From NCBI GenBank assembly GCA_001939145.1, contig LSRX01000841.1, positions 7,986-71,985 of the forward strand: a DNA stretch of 64,000 nucleotides, written 5' to 3'. Source of the stretch: Symbiodinium microadriaticum (taxonomy: Eukaryota; Sar; Dinophyceae; Suessiales; Symbiodiniaceae). Below the pieces are notes generated by a model. It had not been told where the DNA came from. It saw only the letters and a list, made by a program, of their open reading frames with translations, and did not search any database. Positions 34,308 through 44,925 of the stretch are shown here, in pieces (positions within the stretch are counted from its first letter, which is position 1; every line of letters starts with the position of its first letter). The position numbers were made by a program, and so were the translations under genes.

Positions 34308-34482
34308 AAATGCAACCCTGCAAGCCTTAAGGAGCCTGATGCCTGCTGCGGTGCCGCCTCCAAACGAGCCCATGCAGCAGGAGAAGGGCGCTCCTAAGGC
34401 TAAGGCAAAGGCCAAGCAGAAGAGCAGGCGTGCAAATCAGGAGGCACCACCGGCTCCACCCGGAAAGAAACCCAAGAAGTGA
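34308..34482 (+). CDS. Lys-rich C-terminal exon
   Basis: After the acceptor CCCTTAG the exon reads NATLQALRSLMPAAVPPPNE, then PMQQEKGAPKAKAKAKQKSR, RANQEAPPAPPGKKPKK and TGA. The basic, Ala/Pro-rich tail is typical of nuclear, nucleic-acid-binding or disordered proteins. It resembles in style the Lys/Ala repeats at 20.3 kb. The upstream intron carries CCCTAAA units (34275-34303). Earlier exons were not found. The exon is too short and too low in complexity for a firm function. Confidence 0.55.
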
Positions 34483-35459
34483 GAGGAGGAGGACGGAATC
34501 GGGATAGCCACATATAGCTATATGAATAGGATTACAGTGTAAATCGACATTCCGATGCCTCAGCTCCCTCTAGATCCAGCCTGTGATGGCACACGAAACA
34601 CAGCTTGGGTCATGATTTTGATCTTTATAGGGCTGCGTGAGCCAGGAGACTTCATGAACACTTCGTAGACTACTGAAGTCGTCCGTTGAAGGCTTTTGTA
34701 GGGTCCTACTTTAGAATCTAGAATGGGTCGTTGTACGTAGCCATGAAATCCTGAAACCTGATTGGGGTATTATATGCATGCTGGGTCCTCTATTTAGGAT
34801 ATATTGCAATTCCAAACCCCGCTCCTGCATCCACGCGCCAGCCGCCCGGCGTTTCAAGCACGACCTCGTGCTGGAGCTGTGCAGCTATAGTATACCCCCT
34901 AAGCAATTTATATATATAATCCTATAACATATGCTTCTGCAGGTGCCAAGGACCCGGTATCTGGACTGTGACCTGCTTCCGCACTCGAGTGTGAAACTGC
35001 CATCGAAGCTCAACTTTGGAAGTCTTGCTGGGATGAATACATCGCAATGGTGTGCCATCATGCCAGGTGAGAAACATGAAGATGATGGTCGACAGCATGC
35101 CCTGGAAGCCATGGCCCAGCATGTTGTGGATGGAGTTGCTTGACGTTACTATAATGACTGTCAGCGTTAAGCCCTCAAGCCTGAAGCCCAATAATAAACC
35201 CGAAGTCCCAACTGAAGATAGAGAAGAAGTTGCACAATCCAAACATGGAAAACCTATTATACAAGAACAGTTCAAGAGCTTCGCAACCCCTTTGATGTCC
35301 ATACCTGCCTGCTGCAAGCCTGCATGATACAAGAACAACCCAGAATAACGACTATATATATATATATAATATACACTAAGCATCGATCATCTGTGTATAT
35401 ATACATTAAATAACTATAAAATGATTTCATGTTATATATATATATACTATATTATATTA
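34483..35459. other. Non-coding or uncertain
   Basis: Open pieces at plus 35052-35327 and minus 35383-34922 lack domains. AT-rich runs lie at 35350-35460. Nothing firm is seen. Confidence 0.45.
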
Positions 35460-35467
35460 TATTATAA

Positions 35468-35645
35468 GCCCGCTGAACCCTAAACCCTTTGCCCTAAACC
35501 CTAAACCCGCCACAAGCCCTGAACCCTAAACCCTTTGCCCTAAACCCTAAACCCGCCACAAGCCCTGAACCCTAAACCCTTTGCCCTAAACCCTAAACCC
35601 GCCACAAGCCCTGAACCCTAAACCCTTAACCCTAAACCCTTTGAT
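35468..35645 (+). repeat. 46-bp telomere-derived satellite
   Basis: A 46-bp unit containing CGCCACAAGCCCTGAACCC and TAAACCCTTTGCCCTAAACC recurs exactly every 46 bp (CGCCACAAG at 35508, 35554, 35600), with partial copies on both sides. It ends in TTTGATCCCAG, a good splice acceptor, so it is probably the 3' part of an intron. Confidence 0.9.
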
Positions 35646-35651
35646 CCCAGG

Positions 35652-37486
35652 CTCCGGCATGCTCGGTGGGCCGGCTGGCAAGAGCTTTTAAAGCCGATGG
35701 TGAGGCCTCAAAGGCCAGCGTTTCGGGAGCTTCTCGGGTGAGCGAAACCAATGGTGAAAGAGATAGTCAGAGGCTCTTCAAAAGGTTTGGGTTGAGTGTG
35801 CCAATCCCCATGAGCTTCATGTCTATAGATCCGAATAAGACCCTGCCCTGGCTTAAAGTTTCGGACTGGCTCGCTTACCTGCTGAGGAGATCTCCTGAGT
35901 TGCTGTGTGGAGGTCACAAAGATGTCTCTCAAGCCCAGCACATGAGACAGGAGTTTTGGAAGAAGTTTCGCGATTTCCAAGGAGATCACGAAGTGTACAA
36001 GCTACCGGACTTGAAGAATGTCATACCCATCTGTCTCCATGGAGATAAGGGACGTGGATATGGCAAAACTCCCATGTTTTGCTTTAGCTTCGAATGTGTC
36101 TTTGGACTTCCTCGAAACATCAGAAGTGCTGCATCACGTGCAGGCGATAAACGATTCGCCGACCATGGAGGACACCTCGACTGGAGTTGTGCCAAACGTG
36201 CTAGAGAGGACCACGGCATGCAGCATTTCAATGATGAGTCCTGTCCGAAGCGCCGGAAGCTGGAGGGTGCTCTGCAGGAAATGCCACACAATGGTAAAGG
36301 TCATGTCTTCCTAAGCCATTTCCTCGTTGGTGCCATATCGAACAAGGTGATGAAGGCACACCCAGACGCAGTGGACATATTTTTCAAAGAGATGGCCCAA
36401 GATTTGGGGGCCATCGCTCGCGAAGGGCTGACTGTCAAGGGTGAAACTTATCACATCGGTTTGCTAGGCGTTAAGGGCGACTGTGAGTTCCATGTCGAGT
36501 GCGGATCCTTCGAGAGATCCTACTTAAATGTAGGGGTGAAAAAGGAAATCCCATTTTGTCCGGAGTGTGATGCGGGATCGACGGGGGTACCAGGGTTCGA
36601 CTTTTCGGAAGAGCCGAGCTGGGCACAAACGTTGTACAGAACTGAGCCATGGCCGAGCATGCCACATATTAACCAATATGTACCGTACTCCCAGTCCTGT
36701 CCTGCTTCATTGTACCGACGAGACCAGTTTCACACGTTGAAATATGGGTTTCTGAAAGACTGTGGTGCTTCTATGATCATATGGCTCTGCGATTTGGCAT
36801 ACTTCGATGAAGGTTCTCCGGACGAAAGTCTGTCCATCGAGAACAGGCTAGAACGTGCCTATGGGCTTTTCAAGCTCTGGACCATTGCGGCCGCCAGAAG
36901 CACCACCATCAGGAAATTCACAAAAGGTACTCTGCACCGTGTATCGACTTTCAAGTTTCCTTACTTGAGTGGGAAAGGTGCCGATGTCGTGGTCGTTTTG
37001 AGCGGGCTGGTGTGGCTGCTTCCTTTGAAGATCGGGGCTCCAAAGGAGCCCGAGCACGTCGAACTGCTGACAGCAATGACTCAGACATGTCAGGGTGCTC
37101 TGTCATTTGTAGGGGTGACACACTCGCATGACTTATTCTTGCCTAGGACGTGTGCTGAGTTTAAGCTGCGCTGCGGCTTCCAGCTGCTTCGGGGGTATGC
37201 ATATTTAGCAAGCCGAGCAATTGATGATCAGAAGCATCTGTTTTCACTGCGCCCCAAACTTCACTATTTTCATCACTCATTGTTGGAATATCGGCAACAG
37301 TTGCGGCAAGGCCACTCAGAGGTCTTGAACTACGGGGCTATCTTTAATTGTGAGGCCAACGAAGATTGGATAGGACGAGTGTGCCGCATCTCGAGACGCA
37401 TATCCCCACGTTTGCTTGAGCAGCGCACGATAGAACGCTATCTGATAGCTGCTAAGCTGATTTTTAAGCGAGCAAGGCTTTCATGA
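35652..37486 (+). CDS. Large dinoflagellate-expanded protein of unknown function
   Basis: A long exon starting after CCCAG at 35651 and open for about 611 codons to TGA at 37484-37486. Segments in order: WLKVSDWLAYLLRRSPELL, PICLHGDKGRGYGKTPMF, CAKRARED and CPKRRKLEG (possible nuclear signals), HIGLLGVKGDCEF, a CPECDAG cysteine pair, RRDQFHTLKYGFLKD, and a C-terminus with RPKLHYFHHSLLEY, EDWIGRVCRISRRISPR and RYLIAAKLIF. I recall this order (LHGD-GRGYKK..., FHIYHAGVGKD..., LRPKLHYL..., ED-x-VG-x-x-RLSRRVSPRL) from a very large Symbiodinium family whose function is unknown. Dispersal and copy number suggest a mobile-element origin. It is intact here. A first exon may lie upstream. Confidence 0.7.
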
Positions 37487-37739
37487 AAGCGCCCCTATAA
37501 CATGGAAGCCAAGGAACCTCAGCCCTGAACTTTATATTAACCTGACATTCGAAGGTTTAGGGTTTATAGGGTTACAATCCTAGAGTTGTATAGCACAAAA
37601 GTCCGAAAGCCCGCATGCTTGCGAAACCTTCGAAGCCCTTGCAAAAAACAGAGTCTGAGCTTCCTGCTGCGATCTGAAGCCAGCCGGTGAAGGCCGTCAC
37701 ATGTCATTGGAATAGGGTTTCGGATTTTAAGTTAGGGTC

Positions 37740-38045
37740 TATAGGGTGTATATAGGGCTGGGGGCTTGAGGACTTTCAGTGAGGCCACAGGATTTAGGGC
37801 TTAGGGTTTTCGGATTTTGGGTCGGAAGCACACAGTTTAGGGCTTTGGGTTTTCGGATTTGTGCTTGGGAGACAGGGTTTAGGGCTTAAGGTTCTCGGAT
37901 TATGTGGTTTAAGGAACAGGGGATAGGGCTTAGGGTTTTCAGATTTCGGGGTTTAGGGAACCAGCTTTAAATGTATATTAGGGTTTTCGGATTTTGCTGT
38001 TTGAGGAACAGGGTGGGTTTTGTGGTTTAGGGAACATGGTACGTG
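37740..38045 (-). repeat. Array of the 40-46 bp telomere-derived repeat (reverse)
   Basis: Repeated GGGCTTAGGGTTTTCGGATT, TTGGGGTTTAGGGAACAGG and variants. This is the reverse complement of the family at 30855-31430, including the CGGAT and GGAAC marker bases. The two arrays therefore form a long, imperfect inverted pair around the 31.4-37.7 kb segment. Confidence 0.75.
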
Positions 38046-38829
38046 CAATAAGGGTCATGCATGGGTCTCGATATTATATAAATGTAGGGTTCGGGTTTGT
38101 ACAACTTATATAATATAAGGATATTATATATGTAGAATATGGATGGGAGAGGCTTGAAATTAATTTCGTGAGATGTGTATAGTATGCTCTACCAATCTAT
38201 AGTACAATGAAGTCGTACTCGGGTCTTTATAATATGATGTAATGCACCGATCGATCTGAGATGCCTGCGTGGCCAGGCTGAACACAACCCACCATAAGCC
38301 ATAATAAACCCCTATAAACGCGATATCCTACTCACTATACACCCTGATGCCAACACCCCCACAAAAGAGCTCACTCATTGACCCCAAACAGAGCAACCGA
38401 TAAATAGCTGTAGCACTCGTCTTGAAATATGTCCTCCAAAAACATTTGCCGAAAGACTCCAACCGATGCCATGCAATAATCCCTCTATAGATCAGTATCA
38501 TCCTTGCCCAAGCACGCCAAGCCGGTGCAAAAAAAAACTTGTCGCAATCATCCTCTAGTCCAGGCCTTCAAACCATAAGAGTCGGAGGAAATATCCTATA
38601 TCATCCTGTAATATCGAAGAAAGACAAAGCTAATATTTTTTAAATGTGTTTCGAACATGCTCAGCCCACTCCACTCAAAGAGTGCGTTTTTTTGCAGACG
38701 ATATAGCTGAGATGAGAGCAATTTTGGTGATACCAATCCTGGTCTCTCCCTTTTATTCGTGCGTTTTTTGTTATGTCGAAGCCTGGGTTTCGAGCAATTT
38801 CTCCCCAAGCCAAAAAACACTCGAAAGCG

Positions 38830-38910
38830 TTTTTTTCCTGAAAGCGCAAAAAACCCGCGAGAGAGCGGAATCTGCAGCAGAAAATGCTCTAAGCATTTTT
38901 TTTTGGAGGG
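38830..38910 (+). repeat. Dispersed GCGAGAGAGCGGAATCTGC element with hairpin
   Basis: AAAGCGCAAAAAACCCGCGA followed by GAGAGCGGAATCTGC matches the elements at 10976 and 25485. Next is a stem AAAATGCT/AGCATTTT. It overlaps the open minus frame at 39171-38596, whose downstream half is therefore repeat-derived and probably not coding. Confidence 0.65.
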
Positions 38911-38939
38911 CGGTTTTGGAAGGCAGGCACGTTTGTACT

Positions 38940-39171
38940 TGTACTCCCTGTGGCAGTCGATCCAGTAGGTCACTGTTCTACCGAACAAGTAGTCGTATCC
39001 ACGCTGCCAAAATCCAGGCTGCTTCGAGAGCGAGTCCAATTGCATACAGATATCTCGGATATTTTCTTCGGAGCTGATCTTGCTCTGCATTTCGTCGTTG
39101 TGTTTCTTCGCCTTTGCAGGTAAACTCGTGCAATCAAAGTGAGTACATCGTCGAACCATAACAGGAACCAT
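38940..39171 (-). CDS. Possible C-terminal exon of the large minus-strand gene
   Basis: Reads MVPVMVRRCTHFDCTSLPAK, then a charged helix KISSEENIRDICMQLDSLSK and WQRGYDYLFGRTVTYWIDCH. A donor at about 38940 (TACAA|GTACAA) would remove the repeat-derived sequence beyond it. No domain is recognised. The frame is protein-like in its aromatic and charged composition. Confidence 0.45.
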
Positions 39172-39776
39172 GCTCAGCTTCTATGAAATAAGACTGCAAA
39201 AAAGCAGACCCTTCGCCAACTCTCGACACGCCTCCTCATCTAGCTTCGTGAGCTCCGCCTGAACTCGGGAATGTTGTTGTGGAACGTGCTCGCCGAGGCC
39301 ATCGTCCAACAACTTCATGAGCAAACCCAAAGCCTCGAGACCTGAGTCCATGGGGGGGTGTCCCTTGCATGCCCATTTTCTGTCACGATGGCCATGTCTG
39401 CTATAGCTACAGAGGCACTACGGTCCCGGAATCATCTCACAACATGCGCGGAAAAGTGCACTGCGGCATAGCCGGGGAACCAGTTCGAAAGGCGCTTGAT
39501 TTGTTTATTTGTGTAGACATGTCCATCAGGAAGGTGTCCAACTCCTTGTTGACACGCTGCACGGCGCTCTCGTACGCTGCCTGCGACTCCAGCACAGCAC
39601 AGAGCTCTTCAGAGAACTATGTTCAACTGAACACACTTAAGGTCACTTAAGTGGACAAATTACCAAGGTATTGATCATTTTCACTGAAGCTGTATAATTG
39701 AATGTGTTTCGTGGCTCGTGCGACGAGCCTAGTTGGAATGACAGGAAAATTTATGGCATGAGACGCTGTAACTGTA

Positions 39777-41090
39777 TCATGTTACACACCAAAACAGGAA
39801 GGATATCAATGCAGCACGCTTCACCCAATCAGAAGCCAGCGCTCGCAACCCTCCGAGCTCAAAACAAAGCGCCCTTGCATGTGTAACCCAACAACTATAC
39901 CCAGAAGCCTGAACCCGTAATTGACCTTGCACGTTCCGAGGCCGAGAATCAGTCACATCTCGGCAACCTCCCTTCTGCAGCTGCCTCAGCTCCAATGCCA
40001 AGTCCGATGACGGCGGCTTCTCTGGATCCTGAGCTGCATGGGGTCTCTGAGGAATAAATACTTTACTGGTTCTGGCTCTGGCTCTACAGGGTTTGCTGTA
40101 GACCTTCCCAAAAAGCTCTCGAGATGCCTCTGCTAGACCTTCCCGAGAGGGTTCGGGCTGGCTGCCTGGCACTCGCTCAACATTTCTCTCCATGGCTTGG
40201 TGTATAAAGGGAAGCACGACTTGGGAACGGTACGTGCGGCACGAGAAGTTTGCAAAAGCGACTTGAACCTGAACCGACTTCAGATGTCCGTGCTACCCGG
40301 AGGGCCTGCAAAGGAACACAAGAGGGTGGACATTGAGTGACTTGCTCGCAACTAGCAGACGCTGACTGCTCACATAACATGTCTTAGGCCCTGCCAAGTG
40401 CGTTCCAGTGGCTGCAGCTTTCAGGCTTTCAAGAAACTCGTCAGTGAGCACTCCGACTTTCTCCAGGCACTTTGCTGCCTCGTCAGACTCAGCATGTGGT
40501 CGAGAGAGACCAAAAGGGATGGCACGGCTTATGGTCGCAGCTCCCCGCCTTGTCGATGGTCATCTCGGCTTCACTCTGCTGGGTGCGTGTCAAGATTTGG
40601 GAAGCCTCCCGGTGCTGAAACAAGTGCTTCAGCTCCTCCGACCGCTCCAGGCACAGCCCATAGCTCTTCTGCTCGATGTAAGCCTGCATAGGAGAAGAAG
40701 CATCAGCTCTCGGATGCCCGCCGCGGCAATCAGAGGTTGAACCGATAAGATATGAATTCAAGAGAATTCAACAACCTAACGCAAGTTTCTTTACCTCGCG
40801 GGTACTGCCGGTGACCGTTCATGACCGATGACTAATCCACAAGAAAACTGTAAACAGATCGGCTGACATGTCCGAATGTGTACAGCAACTCTGAAGATCA
40901 TGCCTCAAGCAGCTAACGGGTGGCAGCCAGGATTCTCGACACTCACCCACATCTGAGCTGATATGACTGCACTTAGGGAACGACACACAGCACTTCTGTG
41001 CCAGTGCCTTCAGCTGATCAATCAGCTTCTGGGCACGCTCTGCGGCTTGTTGCTGCAACTCTTGCAACTCCCTTGACAAGTGCAACTCCT
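39777..41090 (-). CDS. Helical exons of the large minus-strand gene
   Basis: Candidate exons: 41088-40983 with HLSRELQELQQQAAERAQKL then IDQLKALAQK; 40700-40520 with AYIEQKSYGLCLERSEELKH then LFQHREASQILTRTQQSEAE; and about 40217-39985 with ERVPGSQPEPSREGLAEASR. The first two have clear coiled-coil heptads. Their composition matches the exons at 41.2-45.1 kb on the same strand. Borders are approximate. Confidence 0.45.
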
Positions 41091-41214
41091 GTCGGGCACT
41101 GCTGTGCTTGTCGACTTAACTGATACATGGACTTTAAATTCAGGAAGATTGAGCCCAGTCCGAAGAAAGATCATGGGCAGAAAAAAAAATATGCCACTGA
41201 AGGAGTATTCAAAG

Positions 41215-41799
41215 GCCACAGCTGTCCTGGTGGATCTCAAGCAAGTCACCGATGTCTTCGTTCGCGGCCCTCAACTTTGCTAGCTCTTTTGCCAAGGCTT
41301 CTGGAGCATCCAACGAGCTCTTAGCCAATGCAAGATGCTTCTTGACACAGTCAACAATGCGTTCCAGCCGTTGGCGAAAGAGATCAGCCTCCAAACCTGC
41401 TGCGTCTGTTTCGGGTGCAGGGCCCAACAGCTTCTTAAGGCCCTTGAAAGTGGAGCTCTCGAGGTGCCACTGGATATCCTTGTCGTCCTCGACGTTCCGT
41501 GCCGCGACCAAGTCTTGCAGCCGTATCAGGGCCTGCTTCGCCTGTGCGAAGGCCGTGTTCTCCAGCTTTGTGAGCAGCTGAAGCGTCGCTAGGGATTCTT
41601 GAGCAGCCTGGCGTTGCAGGGGATCCAGAACCTTCTTCTGCAAACCATCCATGACTTCCTGGAGCTCATTCTGCACTTGCTTCTCGAGCTCTGAAACCTC
41701 CGGCAGGTGTTGCAAGAACGTCCAGAACTCCCGGGCCCGCCACTCTTGCATCATAGACAGGACTCGGTCTTTCTCCTCGCCAGGCTGAGGACTGGGACA
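41215..41799 (-). CDS. Coiled-coil exon of the large minus-strand gene
   Basis: After the acceptor CCTCAG at about 41800 it reads GEEKDRVLSMMQEWRAREFW, TFLQHLPEVSELEKQVQNEL, then long helices QEVMDGLQKKVLDPLQRQAA and KLENTAFAQAKQALIRLQDL, down to LAKLRAANEDIG before a GTGACT donor. It contains about 190 residues of nearly continuous helix with heptad Leu/Ala spacing. This is typical of a stalk or scaffold domain. No catalytic motif. Confidence 0.65.
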
Positions 41800-42199
41800 A
41801 CCCGCAGTGGAACAAGTTTAAATTGCTTCAAAGCTAAATAGATTCTTATCCGACAGGAGCGACTCAGCTACACCGCAGTCAGCAAACAAGCTTCCTCATA
41901 GTTGCCAGCAGCAGCCACAGCAGCTATGATCTGCTGCTTCAGCTCCGACAAGGACTTGGCAAGTCCTCAAGTGCTTCGAGAGTGGCAGTGAGCTCCAGGA
42001 AGCAAAGAACATGAACGCGAGAGGAGTTGAGACATCCCTAAATCTTGAAACCTTGCCCTCACCCCGCGTGCTGACTCACCGCGTGCCTCGAACCTACCGG
42101 ACGAGAGTTGTGCTCCAATGTACTTCCACACTATCAAGACGGGCCGTGAGTCGTTCATCTGCATGTTGCAGCCCAGGCATAGCATCCAAGCAAATTGAA

Positions 42200-42863
42200 C
42201 ACAGCTGCTCAGAAGCATGGAGCACCTGCAACTGCCGGTGCAGACTGGAGATCTCGCTGGTGTACCCCAGCCCAAGTGGAAAGACAAGCGCCCGAACGGA
42301 GATGCCCCACAGACGCCAAAGACATGGGGATATTGCAAAGCGCCTGGTCTACCTCTTGCACAATCATACCGTCCAGGTCTTCCAACTTGCCGGAAAAAGA
42401 CCCCACAGGACCTGCGCTGGATCTGTGTGTCAAACATGCCGATGCCCAGACTTAACGAATTCGGGAGGTGCGGATCCTGCCTGACACCCATTCGGCCCAC
42501 GTGTGCCCAAGCTCCTTGGATGTCATTCGCAGACAGCCCATTTGGATCTGGATAAATAGGTCAACAAACGGCAAGCAATGCAGACCACGCATCTTCGAGG
42601 CTGCTTTGCTGGTCATTCTCCAACGCAGGGTAGACTGATCCCAAGTCGCGCAACTTCCGGAAATCCTCCCAAGTCTTCCGAATCTGCCTCGCATGCACGC
42701 AGACCGCAGGTTCGTGTCGCACAAAATGCCGTGGTTCCATCGTCAATGTCAACCATTTCTCGAGGCCAAGCTGCGGCACAACCCGCTCTACAGGGGAGGC
42801 GCTCAAAAAGCGGAGCAGCGACTCCTCCAGGTGTTTCCGCGAGTCGCTCGAGTGCTTCGTCAT
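42200..42863 (-). CDS. Helical exons of the large minus-strand gene
   Basis: 42863-42580 reads RKHLEESLLRFLSASPVERV, EKWLTLTMEPRHFVRHEPAV, then ARQIRKTWEDFRKLRDLGSV and YPALENDQQSSLEDAWSALL. 42433-42300 reads GKLEDLDGMIVQEVDQALCN, then IPMSLASVGHLRSG. Mostly helical, with no known domain. The strand and composition match the neighbouring exons. Borders are approximate. Confidence 0.45.
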
Positions 42864-43783
42864 GCGATCCCTCAGCTGTGCTTACTCTGGAGAATCAACC
42901 GTCCGCCAACACCAAGAAATGCTGGAACTACCGTACAATACCGTACAGTATCAGCAATCTTGACCTCAACGACCCACATCGTCCAGCTCTGCTGCTCTGG
43001 ACAGTTCAACATCGAACGCTCTGGAGCACTGCAGATCCAAGGGCAAAACGAATACGGCGTCTACTTCTTCAACATCCTGGGCATAAACGGTACCACATCC
43101 CCATTCCCCTGCTCAGCGGCTCGAGGGCTTGCAAGGCTGCCATTAGCCTGTCATCCGTCTTTGTCACATCATCCAGCCAGTCATAATGCTGTAGCGACTG
43201 AATGAGCCTTAGCTGACAGGGTTCAGGGTTACAGGGCTCAGGATCTTACGGCTTCAAAGGTTGAAGGGCTCAAGTGCAACAGGTCTAGGGTTTATAGTTG
43301 GTGGTCGGAGGGTCGACTGAAACCCATGAGATCTTGTTGGTCCATGTTTTTTGTCGCAGCAATCCATACGCAACCTGAAGACAAAAGAGCCACCACTGGT
43401 CACAACGATTGACAAGCAACTCCCGCAAGCTTGACAGTGTGGGTGGTGCACAACTGCTGACCTCCGCTGACTGCAAACAGCGTGAAGTCGGAGGTAAAGC
43501 TGGCCAATGCCATGAAGCCACATGGAGAACCCCTAAACCCTAAACCCTAACTCGTATCCTACATTTGCCGGCTCTGCTAGATCCCAAGGCCGGCACCACT
43601 TGATCGCACAAGGCCCTTGTCGTAGAAAGCATCTGCTTGACGCCGACAGTCACGTCCGCATGCACCTCAGAGGTGTTCTCCCTAAGCGGTCATGCGCCCT
43701 GTATGGAAAATGCCTCAAGCCTGGTTACGGAAAGTTTTGGAGTTTATGTAGGGTTAGAGACGCACGCACAATATATATATATA

Positions 43784-44345
43784 TACATATATACACACAC
43801 ACTCCAATGATACATTGAATCTCAGCTGCCGGATGTGCGAAGCGCTGCCGGAAGATCTCCCTGTTCTTCGGCGGCAAAGTCTCGGTGACGAGATAGATGG
43901 TCTCACAGAGATTCTTGATGCAAGTGCCAGTGGCTGCATCTGCGTCCTCATACTGCAGTTCTACGTGCTGTCATGACCATGACAGCATGAGAAACATCCT
44001 CAGCAACATGCACATGCCAGGTCTGCCCAAGACAAGCGACAATGCATGGAGATGAAGTAGTCTTTGCTGCGGTACTCATCAGGTCTTGAGCCTGACGAAG
44101 GGCGTGATGAGCATGTATGCACGTCGGCGCTCTGAGCGAGCCCCTTCGCCCTCCACACCGAAGCAAAGGCTTGTTCCCAACTAGAAATTCGTTCCTGCCT
44201 GCATCTGCAACTTCGGCAGCTGCTGCTCCAGCAGGTTACATGATTGCCGAGTCCAGTCCTGTAGCCATCCATCAAGCGAAGTCATGGTTTCGGTCCAACC
44301 TTCTTTGCATGTACATTGCCGCAACAGCATTCTAACCATTGCTGC
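43784..44345. other. Short repeats and weak exons
   Basis: An AT/AC microsatellite lies at 43770-43802. Minus-strand pieces such as 43951-43800 (SRISVRPSISSPRLCRRRTG) and 44275-44180 (LLEQQLPKLQMQAG, after WLQDWTRQSCN) may be exons of the large gene, but the borders are unresolved. Confidence 0.3.
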
Positions 44346-44387
44346 CGGAGATTCTGCAAGCCTGGCGTGGGTCTTCGGAGCTACCTG

Positions 44388-44925
44388 ATCAGCACCCTCC
44401 AGCCTGCGCTTGCAGTCCTGAGCTGTTCTCGAGTTTGTGTGGCCCTGCACGCTGAACCATGCTGTTGAGATGTTGACCTCGCGTGGTTTCGTGTGCATCT
44501 TCGGAAAGTCGCGGCGACACAGACAAACAGCATGACACATAATGCAACCATTCAGCCCAGGGTCGGTGAGCTGAGCGATGAGATCACGAAAGGGCTCCAA
44601 GGTATCCCTGCTGGCACAGCTGGACCGGGGATCCCTCAAGACCGCGGACACCGTGGCGTCGACGGACTCCATGCCAGATTGGAAGACCTGACGGAAGTGG
44701 GCGGTCACCGAAGCCTCGAGCCCCCTCATGGCTTCGGCGGCTCCGCTGGTGTCCCCCAGCATCTCCCCTTCCAAGGTCGCAGAGGAACAGATGCTCTCCA
44801 GACGCGCAAGAAGTGCCAGCTGGTCTGAGAAAGTTCCGGTCTGCGAGGATGCGGCTTCCACAGCCTGCAACCGGGCTTGTGTCAGAAAATGGACTTGAGG
44901 GCTGCAGCCGGAGTCCAAGAACTGC
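44388..44925 (-). CDS. Helical exons of the large minus-strand gene
   Basis: The exon starting at about 44923, after TTCGCAG, reads FLDSGCSPQVHFLTQARLQA, VEAASSQTGTFSDQLALLAR, then RQVFQSGMESVDATVSAVLR and PFRDLIAQLTDPGLNG to a GTTGCA donor near 44548. A second piece (44452-44388) reads NSRTAQDCKRRLEGADQ and ends at GTAGCT. Long amphipathic helices; function not recognisable. Confidence 0.55.

Noticed and set aside
38596-38940. Downstream half of the minus frame ending at 38596
   Set aside because: It overlaps a dispersed repeat with homopolymer runs and a hairpin; a plausible splice donor precedes it.
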